Shown here: in pieces, positions 50,967 to 59,118 of the stretch | Layout of the letters: each line of letters starts with the position of its first letter | How positions within the stretch are numbered: position 1 is the first letter of the stretch | DNA from: Candidatus Caldilinea saccharophila | GTDB lineage: Bacteria; Chloroflexota; Anaerolineae; Caldilineales; Caldilineaceae | DNA length: 64,000 bases | Direction of reading: 5' to 3' | NCBI GenBank assembly: GCA_016710365.1 | Contig: JADJVW010000001.1 | Coordinates: 372,001 to 436,000, forward strand | Position numbers and translations under genes: made by a program | Notes under the pieces: generated by a model | Database searches by the model: none | Told to the model about the DNA's origin: nothing | What the model saw: the letters and a program-made list of their open reading frames with translations, nothing else

Positions 50967-51641
50967 TTGAAAAGTTCAACCCTGTTTTGGGGCGCGCTGC
51001 TCTTCGTCGCCGGTGCGTTTGCCGGTTTGACGCTGCTGGTCGCAACCATGCCTTCTTTTGCGATTGACCTGCAGATCACGCAAGCTGTCCAATCGATCAG
51101 CTTGCCGGCCTTTGCGTTGCTCATGCGTCTGGTTAGCTGGCCGGGCTTCAATCCCCAGGTCATGATCATTGCCGGGCTGATCATTTTGGTGCTCTATGGC
51201 TGGGGTCTGCGTTGGGAAGCTGTCATGGCGCTCATAGCAGCGGTCTTTACGACGGCGGTCAATTTATTGGTGAAGAATCTGATCCAGCGCCCGCGACCGC
51301 TGCCAGACCAGGTGACTGTGGTTGCGACACTCACCAGCTACAGTTTCCCGAGCGGGCATGTGATGTTTTATGTGGGCTTCTTTGGCTTTATTGGGTTCCT
51401 GGCTTATCGCTTGTTGAGACCATCGCTGCGCCGCAGCCTCCTCCTGGCACTCTTTGGCGGCCTGGTTCTCTTGATCGGCATTTCGCGCATCTACCTGGGG
51501 GAACACTGGGCCAGCGACGTGCTAGGCTCCTATTTGCTAGGCAGCCTGATGCTGGTTGCTATCATTCAGGTGTATCTTTGGGGCAGGACACGTTATTTCG
51601 TGCGCCAACCGGTCGCAGCGACCGATCGTTGCAAACAATAG
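50967..51641 (+). CDS. PAP2-family membrane phosphatase
   Basis: 224 residues with about six membrane helices. The acid-phosphatase triad is present: KNLIQRPRPLPDQV (KX6RP), YSFPSGHVMFY (PSGH) and GISRIYLGEHWASDVLGSYL (SRX5HX3D). It likely dephosphorylates undecaprenyl or phosphatidyl phosphates. The TTG start at 50967 lies nine bases after the oxidoreductase stop with GAGAGGCTGC upstream, so the two are probably co-transcribed. Paralogous in type to 62585-63367. Confidence 0.92.
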   Translation: MKSSTLFWGALLFVAGAFAGLTLLVATMPSFAIDLQITQAVQSISLPAFALLMRLVSWPGFNPQVMIIAGLIILVLYGWGLRWEAVMALIAAVFTTAVNLLVKNLIQRPRPLPDQVTVVATLTSYSFPSGHVMFYVGFFGFIGFLAYRLLRPSLRRSLLLALFGGLVLLIGISRIYLGEHWASDVLGSYLLGSLMLVAIIQVYLWGRTRYFVRQPVAATDRCKQ

Positions 51642-51746
51642 TGGCGACGTCCATGTTGGCCGTGGAGATCGCCATCTGGCGCGACACATGGTAGACTTTC
51701 AATCAATAGACTGATCTGTGCTCCGTCATCTGTAAAGAAAGTGCCC

Positions 51747-52583
51747 ATGCGCAGACGCCATCTGCTCGAAATTCATGAACAACCCTGGTGTCCCCAGGCA
51801 GTGCGCGACGGCGCCACCGACTGCCTCCGGCTGATTGCGGTGATTGGGCGGCAATTTCAGGGGGCACTGCCACCCTTGCGCCGTGCCCTGGCGCTGAGTG
51901 GCGCACAGCGGATCATTGACCTTGGCTCGGGCGGCGGCGGGCCGTGGCTGGCCTTGCGCACGCAACTGCAGACCCAAGAGGGCGCGCCCGTGCCCATCAC
52001 GCTCACCGATCTCTTTCCCAATCAGCAAGCGTTGCAGGCTGCCCGTGCCAAGGCGCCGGCGCAGATCGATTTCGTCGGCAGTTCCGTCGATGCAACGAAT
52101 GTTCCGGAGGCATTGCAGGGCCTGCGCACCCTCTTCACGACCTTCCACCATTTCGATCCGCCCGTGGCTCAGGCAATTTTGCAGGATGCAGTCAGCGCCG
52201 GCCAGGGCATTGCCATCTTCGAGCAGACGCGACGCACGCGGGCCGCGCAGGCTTTTATGGCAATCCTGGCACCCATTGCTTTCCTTGCCGTGCCGCTGAT
52301 CCGCCCGTTTCGTTGGTCGCGCCTTTTTTGGACCTACGTCTTGCCCGCCATTCCAGCCGTCCTCTTCTTCGACGGCGTCGTCTCCTGTTGGCGCACCTAC
52401 ACCGAGCCGGAGCTGCGCAGCATGATCGATGGCCTGCTGATCGATGCAGAGCACGGACCGGCCTACGTCTGGGAGATTGGTCGGGCGCACACGCTGCTAT
52501 CGCCGTTGGGGATTAGCTATCTAATTGGCTATCCCGCGCCATCAGACCGCACCCCGCGTGGTGCGCACGACATAGTCAGCTAG
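51747..52583 (+). CDS. SAM-dependent methyltransferase-like protein with membrane tail
   Basis: 278 residues. RIIDLGSGGGGPWLAL is the SAM-binding motif I, ITLTDLFPNQQALQAARAKA motif II, and LFTTFHHFDPPVAQAILQDA the motif IV region. Two hydrophobic helices follow (AILAPIAFLAVPLIRPFRWS; TYVLPAIPAVLFFDGVVSCW), an unusual membrane-associated tail. It is convergent with the FAD oxidoreductase, the ends overlapping by 42 bases. It clusters with a type III polyketide synthase and an oxidoreductase, the usual set that tailors alkyl-resorcinols or pyrones. GTG 51741 is an alternative start. Confidence 0.85.
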   Translation: MRRRHLLEIHEQPWCPQAVRDGATDCLRLIAVIGRQFQGALPPLRRALALSGAQRIIDLGSGGGGPWLALRTQLQTQEGAPVPITLTDLFPNQQALQAARAKAPAQIDFVGSSVDATNVPEALQGLRTLFTTFHHFDPPVAQAILQDAVSAGQGIAIFEQTRRTRAAQAFMAILAPIAFLAVPLIRPFRWSRLFWTYVLPAIPAVLFFDGVVSCWRTYTEPELRSMIDGLLIDAEHGPAYVWEIGRAHTLLSPLGISYLIGYPAPSDRTPRGAHDIVS

Positions 52584-53702
52584 CCAGGGCGCGAACCGCC
52601 CGGCAGGAATGAGCGCGTCCGCCACCAGCGTGCGGCTAAGGAGACCCTGGAATCCACGCGCAATGCGCAGCCGGCTGTCGAACTCATCATGCCAGCGTGC
52701 GCAGTACTGGTCGCGCCACGCCTCCAATGTGCAGGCGCCGCGCAAATAGTCGTGCGCAAGGGGCACGCAGATCTCAGTTGAGCGCAGGGCCATGGCCATA
52801 CCGTCGCCGGATAGAGGTGGGATCATGGTGGCCGTGTCGCCTAGACATACCATCTCTGCCCAGGTCGCGGCCGGCCGATGGGTGTCGACGGCCGCGACCG
52901 TGCAGACTGTCTCGGCCAGCGGCTGCGCCCCATCCATGCGCTGGGCAAAGGCCGGATTCTGGCGGGCGATGGCCGTGAACATGCCTTCAACCGTACGCCC
53001 GGCGCGGAAAAATTCGTCGTAGCGGACCAGCAGACAGACATTGGCCGCGCCGGTTTCTACCGGATTGATGCCAACATACCCTCCGGCAAAGAGAAAGAGT
53101 TCGACTCGATCGGGCATGGTCAGACCAACGAAGTGGCTCTTGAGACCGACGAAGAGCTGCTCCCGCGGTCGTGTCGGCGCAGCAGGCGGCAGCTTCGCCG
53201 TGCTCAGGCGCCCGCCTGCCATAATCACCGTGCGTGCGTAGAGGGACCGCGTGCCGTCGTTACCGCGTAGCGTCAGCGTCACTCCATGGTCGTCAGGTAC
53301 TACGCCAATGACCGTTGTCTCGGTCAGCAGTACGGCGCCACGCGCGACGGCAGCGTTTGCAAGCGTGACATCCATTGCATAGCGGCTCAGGCCCCAGGCG
53401 GTTCCGGGCAAGTTCATGGTGAGGGTTGCGCCTCGGCGTGAGGTCAGGGTTGCGCCGGTCAGGGGCGTGGGCGCCAACGCGGCCAACGTTTCATACAGGC
53501 CCAGCGCACGCAGGGTCGCCTGGGCTTCGGGCGACAAAAATTCGCCGCAGACCTTGTGATGTGGCAGATCCTTGCGCTCGATGAGGGCGACGCGCCAGCC
53601 TGCCGTGGCCAACGCGCTGGCCGCACTGCCGCCCGCGGGTCCCGCCCCGACCACGGCAACGTCATAGCGATCCGGCGGAGAATCGGTGCTTTGTTTGCTC
53701 AT
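52542..53702 (-). CDS. FAD-dependent oxidoreductase (geranylgeranyl reductase / hydroxylase type)
   Basis: 386 residues of the group A flavoprotein fold. N-terminal FAD motif DVAVVGAGPAGGSAASALAT, conserved KVCGEFLSPEA, and the second FAD-binding motif MVCLGDTATMIPPLSGDGMA (GD...P..G.G). Start overlaps the polyketide synthase stop by four bases (ATGA), so it is translated in the same operon. It probably oxidises or reduces the product of the polyketide synthase. No frame breaks. Confidence 0.9.
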   Translation of the reverse strand: MSKQSTDSPPDRYDVAVVGAGPAGGSAASALATAGWRVALIERKDLPHHKVCGEFLSPEAQATLRALGLYETLAALAPTPLTGATLTSRRGATLTMNLPGTAWGLSRYAMDVTLANAAVARGAVLLTETTVIGVVPDDHGVTLTLRGNDGTRSLYARTVIMAGGRLSTAKLPPAAPTRPREQLFVGLKSHFVGLTMPDRVELFLFAGGYVGINPVETGAANVCLLVRYDEFFRAGRTVEGMFTAIARQNPAFAQRMDGAQPLAETVCTVAAVDTHRPAATWAEMVCLGDTATMIPPLSGDGMAMALRSTEICVPLAHDYLRGACTLEAWRDQYCARWHDEFDSRLRIARGFQGLLSRTLVADALIPAGRFAPWLADYVVRTTRGAV

Positions 53703-54748
53703 ACCATAGCGCCGGTCGGCATGAACGCATCATGGTGAACCGCAACCGCGTCGGGCGCGCCCATATGCGGAGGCGCGTAAGAAAGCTGAGCCATCTCCAC
53801 AGTCAACCCTGGGCCAAATGCCATGGCCACCCCGGTGGCGGGCTGGCCGCTCTTGGCCAGCGCCTCGGCGTGTGCAGCCAGCACAAACAGGATCGTGGCG
53901 GAGGACATGTTGCCATAGTCGCGCAAGACGCGCCGGCTGGCGGCGACCGCGCTGTCGTCCAGCGCGAGGATCTGCTGCAGGCCGTCAACAATGGCGCGCC
54001 CACCAGGATGGATCGCCCAGAAATCCGGCGTCTGCGCGCCGGTCAATTGGGCGAGTGCGGCCGGAACGACATCGGTCAAATGGTCGGGAATATGGGGCGA
54101 CAGGCGCAGGGTGAAGCCGTGATTGCCGATCTTCCAGACCATCTCGTCACGGGTATTGGGTTTCATATCGGTGTGGAAATTGTCGAGGCGAAAGTAATCG
54201 TGATCGGCGGCGGTGGGCATCCCCACCAGGGCCGCCGCCGCGCCGTCAGCGAAGAGCGAAGCTGAGACGAGGTCGTCGCGCCGTGTGCCGGGCTGAATAT
54301 GGGGAGAACAGATCTCGACTGACACTACCAGCACCCGGGCGTGCGGATCACCGGCGACGATCTGAGAAGCCATACGCAGGCCGTTGAAGGCCGCCGAACA
54401 GCCCATAAAGCCAATCACCGTGCGACTGGTGGTGGGCGCGCGAGGCCAAGCTCCCTGGCGATCATAAAGTCGAGTCCCGGCGCAAAGAAACCGGTGCAGC
54501 TTACCACAATCAGATGGGTGATGAAGGCCGGCAGCGTGTCACCGTCCACCCCGGCTGACGCGGCGTAGTTGGCCAGTTCAGCGCGGGCGGCAGCCGTGCC
54601 CAGGATCGGCGCCTCGCGCTCGTAGATTGCCAGGCGCTCAGCCGTGGTCGGTGACTCGTCCAGCGAGCGCGCGGGCGCGAAGCGCGAGATTTCCGGCGCT
54701 ACCAGGTATTCGGCGGTGCAGCCGTAGCGCGTCTCAATGCCCGAATAG
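53699..54748 (-). pseudogene. Type III polyketide synthase, C-terminal part (split by insertion, one frameshift)
   Basis: Chalcone/stilbene synthase-like enzyme. From GIETRYGCTAEYLVAPEISR it carries the catalytic Cys in VVSCTGFFAPGLDFMIAREL, GFMGCSAAFNGLR, the His in FWAIHPGGRAIVDG and the Asn in DYGNMSSATILFVL: all three catalytic residues are present. One frame change near 54425 (LGLARPP to SRTVIGFMG). The first 55 residues lie at 57612-57777, beyond a 2863-bp insertion. Removing the insertion and one target copy rejoins SLYAYS-GIETRYG in frame, so the gene was intact until the insertion. Confidence 0.9.
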
Positions 54749-55044
54749 AACGTGTTGCAGGATTTCGTAAGGTTGTCAGTTTGTGAGTTGAGCGGTTGAG
54801 CTTGGGTGACAAGGGAGCGATGGTATGGAAGAATAGAGTTGACAACAACTATCAGCCAAACCATCGCTGCCCATGCACACTCTATTCGATCTCACCAACT
54901 TTGTCACCTTTCAATAGGAAGCCGCAGAGGAGCATCTCTGGGAGTGGTTCAGCGGCCAGGTCTATGCCCACGTGCGAACGGGCGGCCTTGGCCGGCAGAT
55001 TCAAGAGGACACAGATAGTCGCCGATAGCATCCGATAGCCGCAG

Positions 55045-55581
55045 ATGCTTTGCTGGCTCAGTGTCATGGTTCAGTTCGCACGCCCACGTGCGAACGGGTG
55101 GCCCTGGCCGGAAGAGGAAGAGAGCACCCGCTGCTATCGCTCGCACAGCGGTGACGGCTGGCATTTTCGCTTTCTGCCTGCGCAGTGCCAGGGGTGTGCG
55201 CTGGCCGATCGTGCTGACTTGCGCCCGACGCTCGCCATCGATGCGGTGACGCCGCTGGAGGCGATCAACTGGGGGCTTGTCGAACAGTTTGCGCGCCTCG
55301 AACCGACCGGGCAGGAGAACCCGCCGCCCACGTTGCTGGCGCGCAACGTAGGCGTGCGCGGGGTGCGCACGGTGGGCAAAGGCAAGCATCTGCGTCTGGT
55401 GGTGGAGGAAGGGGCGCATGGCAGCGTCTTCGACGCCGTCGCTTTCCAGCAAGGCGAATGGGCGGCGCACCTGGCCGAAGGCAGCCGGGTCGACCTGGCG
55501 TTTCAGGTGGAAGTCAACGAATGGCAAGGGAATCGGCGGCTGCAACTCAATGTCCAGGATCTGCGGCCGAGTACAGCATGA
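55045..55581 (+). pseudogene. RecJ C-terminal (OB-fold) domain fragment carried by the element
   Basis: From about 55205 the ORF reads ADLRPTLAIDAVTPLEAINW, LVEQFARLEPTGQENPPPTL, LARNVGVRGVRTVGKGKHLR, FDAVAFQQGEWAAHLAEG and NEWQGNRRLQLNVQDLRPST: this is the end of RecJ single-strand exonuclease, the OB domain that binds DNA. The nuclease domains (DHH/DHHA1) are absent. The preceding 50 codons (HSGDGWHFRFLPAQCQGCAL) instead look like the transposase zinc-finger region (compare FDYRFLASECQGCPLW at 57000), so transposase and recJ debris are fused. Confidence 0.75.
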
Positions 55582-56010
55582 GGGAGCAGTTGCGCCGCCT
55601 CGATTTCTCTGCCGACTCTCAGGCGCGCATGGCCGCCACGGCGTTCAATCTCACTACACAATCGATTTATTTCCATCCCAATAGAGGCGCACGCGCCAGG
55701 CTGTCCCCTGTGCGCCGCTCACGCCTGCGCCCGTTTTTGACCCGTTGACCGCCTGTCTCTCCCTGCAGAGCGGTCGCCTCGCCAAAAAACGGGTCGCCAG
55801 CCAGCCATCTTCCCCCATCCTAGATTTATGAAATGCTCCCCTGTCGAGGATTCAGTGTCTTCCGACCTTTCGCGTTAAATTTGATCGTTACAACTGGCAT
55901 GATGAATAAATGTCAGTCTCCATTCAGCCGATTGTCAGATGAAATCATGCCCGCATCCGGTATACTGCAGACAGAGACAAGTCCTGCTGATTCACCAAAG
56001 GAAGCAATCC
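55582..56010. other. Interior of the element without recognised gene
   Basis: An ORF of 57 codons (55578-55748) starts LRRLDFSADSQARMAATAFN and resembles the C-terminal region of the transposase (RAATAYNLKRW) only loosely. The remainder to 56010 is AT-richer and shows no gene. Confidence 0.4.
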
Positions 56011-56142
56011 ATGTGCAATAACGACGAGCGACCATATACCTCCTGGGCCGAAAATCTGCAGCGTAATATTGCGCTGGGCCTCCTCACGGCGATCGTCTTC
56101 TTTATCATCCTCGCCTGGCTCAATGCAATCTCGCCCTACTAG
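56011..56142 (+). CDS. 43-residue single-span membrane protein
   Basis: ATG 56011 follows AAAGGAAGCAATCC. The product MCNNDERPYTSWAENLQRNI is followed by one membrane helix (ALGLLTAIVFFIILAWLNAI) and SPY. It is followed 30 bases later by a terminator hairpin, so it has the layout of a real small gene. No family is recognised. It may be a passenger of the insertion element or part of the DNA captured with recJ. Confidence 0.5.
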   Translation: MCNNDERPYTSWAENLQRNIALGLLTAIVFFIILAWLNAISPY

Positions 56143-56171
56143 CACACGTGGGCGTAATTGAGCCAGCAGTC

Positions 56172-56204
56172 AGAAACCGAGTTTTTCCAAAAAACTCGGT
56201 TTCT
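56172..56204. terminator. 15-bp perfect hairpin, AAACCGAG type
   Basis: AGAAACCGAGTTTTT (56172-56186) pairs exactly with 56190-56204 around CCA. Same family as 11876-11910 and 16336-16370. It is between the small membrane ORF and the transposase ORF. Confidence 0.75.
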
Positions 56205-56206
56205 CC

Positions 56207-57574
56207 ATGCCACACCAACCATCGGTCAATCTACGCCCACCTGTACTAGCCCGGCCCGCCGAGCGCCGACTGCCGCCGCCCAAGTCCACTAGGCGCAAAG
56301 CAAGTCAGAAGCAAGCGCAGGTGGCGCAGCAGAGTGCCGTCACACCAGAGACTGCCACTGCCCCAGCCACGGTCACCGCAGATGCCACCGTCGCTGCGGC
56401 TGACATCACCGTCGCTGCTGACATCACCACGCCTGCCGCAGCACTTGACGCACCCACACCGGCGGATAGAGCGCCAACGCCCGGCTTGCCTACGTCTGCC
56501 ACCTCACCTGCCACACTGCCACCTTCCCTCCGTCGCTGCACCGACGCCGAACGCGGCTCCTATCGCATCGTCAGTGCCACCGACACCGATGCGACTGTCC
56601 GCAAACATGGCGAATCGATCATCATCGGGTACAACGCCGACGTGTTGGCCACCGCTAATTTTGTGCGCGGCATCCAGGCCAATACCGGCGCAACCCCCGA
56701 TGGCGCCACCGTTGCGCCCGGCATCGCCCGTCATTTGGAACAGTTCGGCTTTGCCCCGCAACGCCTCGTCTATGACCGCGCCGCCGGCACGCCCAAGCAC
56801 ATCGCCGATGTCCGCCGCACCTCGGACGGCCAGACCCAACTCGTCGCACGCCAGATTAACTATGGTCAGCGTCACACCCGTTTTGCACCCACTGACTTCA
56901 CCCTCGGCTCCGACGCTCTCACCTGCCCCAACGGCGTCACAACGACACGCGCCTATCGCGCTGGCGGCGCCGATGGCTTCGACTACCGCTTCCTCGCCAG
57001 CGAGTGCCAGGGCTGCCCGCTCTGGGAGCAGTCCCGCGACCCCAAATCCAGACCCGACAGCCATCGCACGGTCTTCATCTCCGACTACACCCTGCTCTAC
57101 AACGCAGAGATCGACTATCTCGCCACCCCGGCGGCACAGGCCGATTTCGCCTTCCGCGCCAACATCGAACGCCACATCGCTGGCCTTACCCAACACAACG
57201 GTGCACGCTACGCCAAGGTCATCGGCCTGCCCAAAGTCAACTTCCAACTCACCAGGGCCGCCACCGCCTACAATCTCAAACGCTGGCACGTCCTGACGCT
57301 GCAAAAGGAGCGCCAGGGATGCAAGGAGAAACCACCATGTCCCACCAGCCTCTATCCACCCCCTGACCGGCCAGACGCAGCGCAACCACCCGCCCGTGCC
57401 TTGGGCGGGGCTTCGGCAAGGCTCAGCCGAAGCGCTTCGGCGCGCCCTGCGCACGAGCAAACACCCTGTTCCTCTCCCACCTCAGCCGATTTTTACACCG
57501 CTGACGGCCTGTTTGCGCTTGCCGCCACACCGCTGACCCCCGGCTCAGCCGCCAACAAAAAAGCCGCTCGATAG
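56207..57574 (+). CDS. IS1182-family transposase, N-terminally altered
   Basis: 455 residues. The first 110 are an Ala/Thr/Pro-rich linker instead of the usual helical domain. Then come the IS1182 blocks RIVSATDTDATVRKHG, IIIGYNADVLATANFV, GFAPQRLVYDRAAGTPKHIA, FDYRFLASECQGCPLWEQ (zinc knuckle) and VNFQLTRAATAYNLKRW. The catalytic DDE set is probably incomplete because the N-terminal third, including the first Asp, is not visible in this frame. The ORF opens three bases after a terminator hairpin with no ribosome site, so this copy is probably inactive. The C-terminal tail after KERQGCKEKPPCP is frame noise. Confidence 0.75.
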   Translation: MPHQPSVNLRPPVLARPAERRLPPPKSTRRKASQKQAQVAQQSAVTPETATAPATVTADATVAAADITVAADITTPAAALDAPTPADRAPTPGLPTSATSPATLPPSLRRCTDAERGSYRIVSATDTDATVRKHGESIIIGYNADVLATANFVRGIQANTGATPDGATVAPGIARHLEQFGFAPQRLVYDRAAGTPKHIADVRRTSDGQTQLVARQINYGQRHTRFAPTDFTLGSDALTCPNGVTTTRAYRAGGADGFDYRFLASECQGCPLWEQSRDPKSRPDSHRTVFISDYTLLYNAEIDYLATPAAQADFAFRANIERHIAGLTQHNGARYAKVIGLPKVNFQLTRAATAYNLKRWHVLTLQKERQGCKEKPPCPTSLYPPPDRPDAAQPPARALGGASARLSRSASARPAHEQTPCSSPTSADFYTADGLFALAATPLTPGSAANKKAAR

Positions 57575-57611
57575 CGGCTTCCACCCCCTGCCTTGAATTC
57601 TGCAACACTCT

Positions 57612-57777
57612 CCGAATAGGCATACAGGCTGCGAATCATGCGCGCCATTGCAGGCTGGCCGACAAATGAAGCCGCCATCCACGCGGCGATGACTTCCTGA
57701 CTTATGCCGTGTGGGGGCAGAGCCGTACCAAGCGCCAGAATGGCAGGATGCGCGCGTTGCTGGGAAGGCTGGGACAT
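57612..57777 (-). pseudogene. Type III polyketide synthase, N-terminal 55 residues (other side of the insertion)
   Basis: ATG 57777 (AAGGAG ten bases upstream) gives MSQPSQQRAHPAILALGTAL, PPHGISQEVIAAWMAASFVG and QPAMARMIRSLYAYS, the beginning of chalcone-synthase-like enzymes. The sequence then crosses into the insertion element. It is continuous in frame with the fragment ending at 54748 once the 2863-bp element and one CCGAATAG are removed. Confidence 0.9.
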
Positions 57778-57940
57778 GCGTGTGAGTTCTCCTTGGTCGC
57801 TTTGCAACGGTCAAGTGGTAGGCCAAGTGTGACAGAGCGGAGATGTGAACGCTGTGATCTCGCTCCGTTTCGGCAGCAATGTCGCGTGAGGACGGGATCA
57901 TCCGGCCTTGGCTGGCTGGCGGCCTTCATCACCAGCCGTG

Positions 57941-58055
57941 AGCTACACCAAACAGCGTACACCAAAGGTTCAGTCGTCGCCACGAACGGCGACCTTTGTG
58001 CTATAGAAACCCTAGCGTTTGCGCTGACGACATGACAGTCTGCTTCCACTATCCT
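57941..58055 (+). promoter_or_regulatory. Repeated stress module, copy C: hairpin plus promoter
   Basis: CTACACCAAACAGCGTACAC with CAAAGGTTC is followed by hairpin GTCGCC/ACGAAC/GGCGAC and CTTTG, then CCCTAGCGTTTGCGCTGACGACA: ACGACA (58027-58032), 17 bases, TATCCT (58050-58055). It precedes the GlsB gene at 58163 by 108 bases. It matches copy A best in its first 30 bases and copy B in the middle. Confidence 0.7.
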
Positions 58056-58162
58056 TTGTATGGAAGAGAGTCGATCTTCCAGTATCTCAACAGAGACCGT
58101 CGCCCCGAGGCGCGTCTCCGGTATTGTCTCGTACAATGCTAAGCAGTGAAAGGAAGAAAATA

Positions 58163-58432
58163 ATGGGTATTCTTGCATGGATAGTCGTAGGCTTGGTCGC
58201 TGGTTTTCTGGCCAGCCTGGTGATGCGTGGTGGCGGATACGGCATCGTCGGTGACATCGTCATCGGTATGGTGGGCGCGGTGATCGGCGGTTTTCTGGCC
58301 GGAACGCTGCTGAACATCCCCGATTCTATGACCGGCATCAACGTCACCAGTATCTTTGTGGCTTTCGTTGGCGCAGTGATCTTGATTGCGCTCCTACGCT
58401 TGGTTTCCGGACGCAGGGGGGTGCGCGTATGA
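58163..58432 (+). CDS. GlsB/YeaQ/YmgE-family small stress membrane protein
   Basis: 89 residues with three membrane helices (ILAWIVVGLVAGFLASLVMR; GDIVIGMVGAVIGGFLAGTL; SIFVAFVGAVILIALLRLVS), the GlsB-family layout. ATG 58163 has GAAAGGAAGAAAATA upstream; an earlier in-frame start would add unrelated residues. Paralogue of 30871-31143. First gene of the second stress block and governed by module C. Confidence 0.92.
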   Translation: MGILAWIVVGLVAGFLASLVMRGGGYGIVGDIVIGMVGAVIGGFLAGTLLNIPDSMTGINVTSIFVAFVGAVILIALLRLVSGRRGVRV

Positions 58433-58486
58433 ACCATTGATCGACAAGCCGCTTGAGTTCACGATTTCAACAATGAGGAGAGACCT

Positions 58487-58693
58487 ATGTCAGACAATAC
58501 ACAGAAGGTTCAAGATGTGCTGGATGATGTAAAGGATGATATCGAGGATGTTGCACACGACGTGAAGAACAAGGTCAAGGACGCGGCACACGACGTCAAG
58601 AACGAGGCCAAGGACGCCGCCCACGATGCCAAGAACGAGGCCAAGGACGCCGCCCACGATGCCAAGAACGAGGCCAAGGACGCCGCCCAATAG
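58487..58693 (+). CDS. LEA-like 11-mer protein
   Basis: 68 residues: MSDNTQKVQDVLDDVKDDIE and then five 11-mers such as AAHDVKNEAKD and AAHDAKNEAKD, of which three are identical. It is an amphipathic, extremely charged helix as in group-3 LEA proteins, with no Cys, Trp, Tyr or Phe. At DNA level the last units are exact 33-bp tandem repeats (58598-58690). Strong GAGGAGAGACCT site. Duplicate of the gene at 31253. Confidence 0.8.
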   Translation: MSDNTQKVQDVLDDVKDDIEDVAHDVKNKVKDAAHDVKNEAKDAAHDAKNEAKDAAHDAKNEAKDAAQ

Positions 58694-58715
58694 ACAGATC
58701 GGCGGTTGGCGTGAC

Positions 58716-58757
58716 GCCGGTGAGGTGGTGACGCCCCTGCTTTGCCACTTCGCCGGC
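58716..58757 (+). terminator. Hairpin downstream of the second LEA-like gene
   Basis: GCCGGTGAGGTGG (58716-58728) pairs with CCACTTCGCCGGC (58745-58757) with two G-U pairs. It corresponds to the hairpin at 31508-31544. Confidence 0.6.
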
Positions 58758-58815
58758 TCGATGTTACTGTTTTGCCGTTGTATCAGGTAGTCAACCAGGA
58801 GAAAGTGAAGAGCAC

Positions 58816-59079
58816 ATGAGCAACAAACGACAATTCACAACCCAAGAAGCACAAGCGGTCGGAATGCAACTCGGGCTTGACTGGGCGCATGTCGACCTTG
58901 AACAGTTTCGGCGCGGTCTCGAGGTGGAACTCGAGCATGGAGCGATTGACCCGGAGACCGATGTGACCGGTGATGACCTGGTGCTCACCGGAAGAATTGC
59001 ATGGGCACATCTGAAGGAGATTGGAGACTATTACACACGGCTGGATCAGCTTGAAGCTGAGGCGGGGGTGAAGGCCTAG
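58816..59079 (+). CDS. DUF5661-family protein
   Basis: 87 residues: FTTQEAQAVGMQLGLDWAHV, DLEQFRRGLEVELEHGAIDP, VTGDDLVLTGRIAWAHLKEI and GDYYTRLDQLE, the compact helical family in which E-L-E-H-G and AxAHLKE-PDYY are conserved. The function is unknown. It is cytoplasmic and follows the LEA-like gene. AACCAGGAGAAAG upstream. Confidence 0.82.
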   Translation: MSNKRQFTTQEAQAVGMQLGLDWAHVDLEQFRRGLEVELEHGAIDPETDVTGDDLVLTGRIAWAHLKEIGDYYTRLDQLEAEAGVKA

Positions 59080-59118
59080 ACGACGGCTGGCTACGACGCG
59101 GCTGCAAACGGAGTAGGT

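Larger units (their letters stand above)
54741..57619. mobile_element. IS1182-like insertion element, 2863 bp, within the polyketide synthase gene
   Basis: The element occupies 54749-57611 with an 8-bp target duplication CCGAATAG (54741-54748 and 57612-57619). The ends are imperfect inverted repeats: AACGTGTTGCAGGATT at the left and, read inward from the right, AGAGTGTTGCAGAATT. It contains a truncated IS1182-type transposase (56207-57574), a RecJ C-terminal fragment (55045-55581), a 43-residue membrane ORF and a hairpin. The N-terminal half of the transposase is not recognisable, so the copy is probably no longer autonomous. Confidence 0.88.

Noticed and set aside
54415..54864. Apparent N-terminus MVWLIVVVNSILPYHRSLV for the polyketide synthase
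   Set aside because: These residues come from the end of the insertion element; the true start is at 57777.
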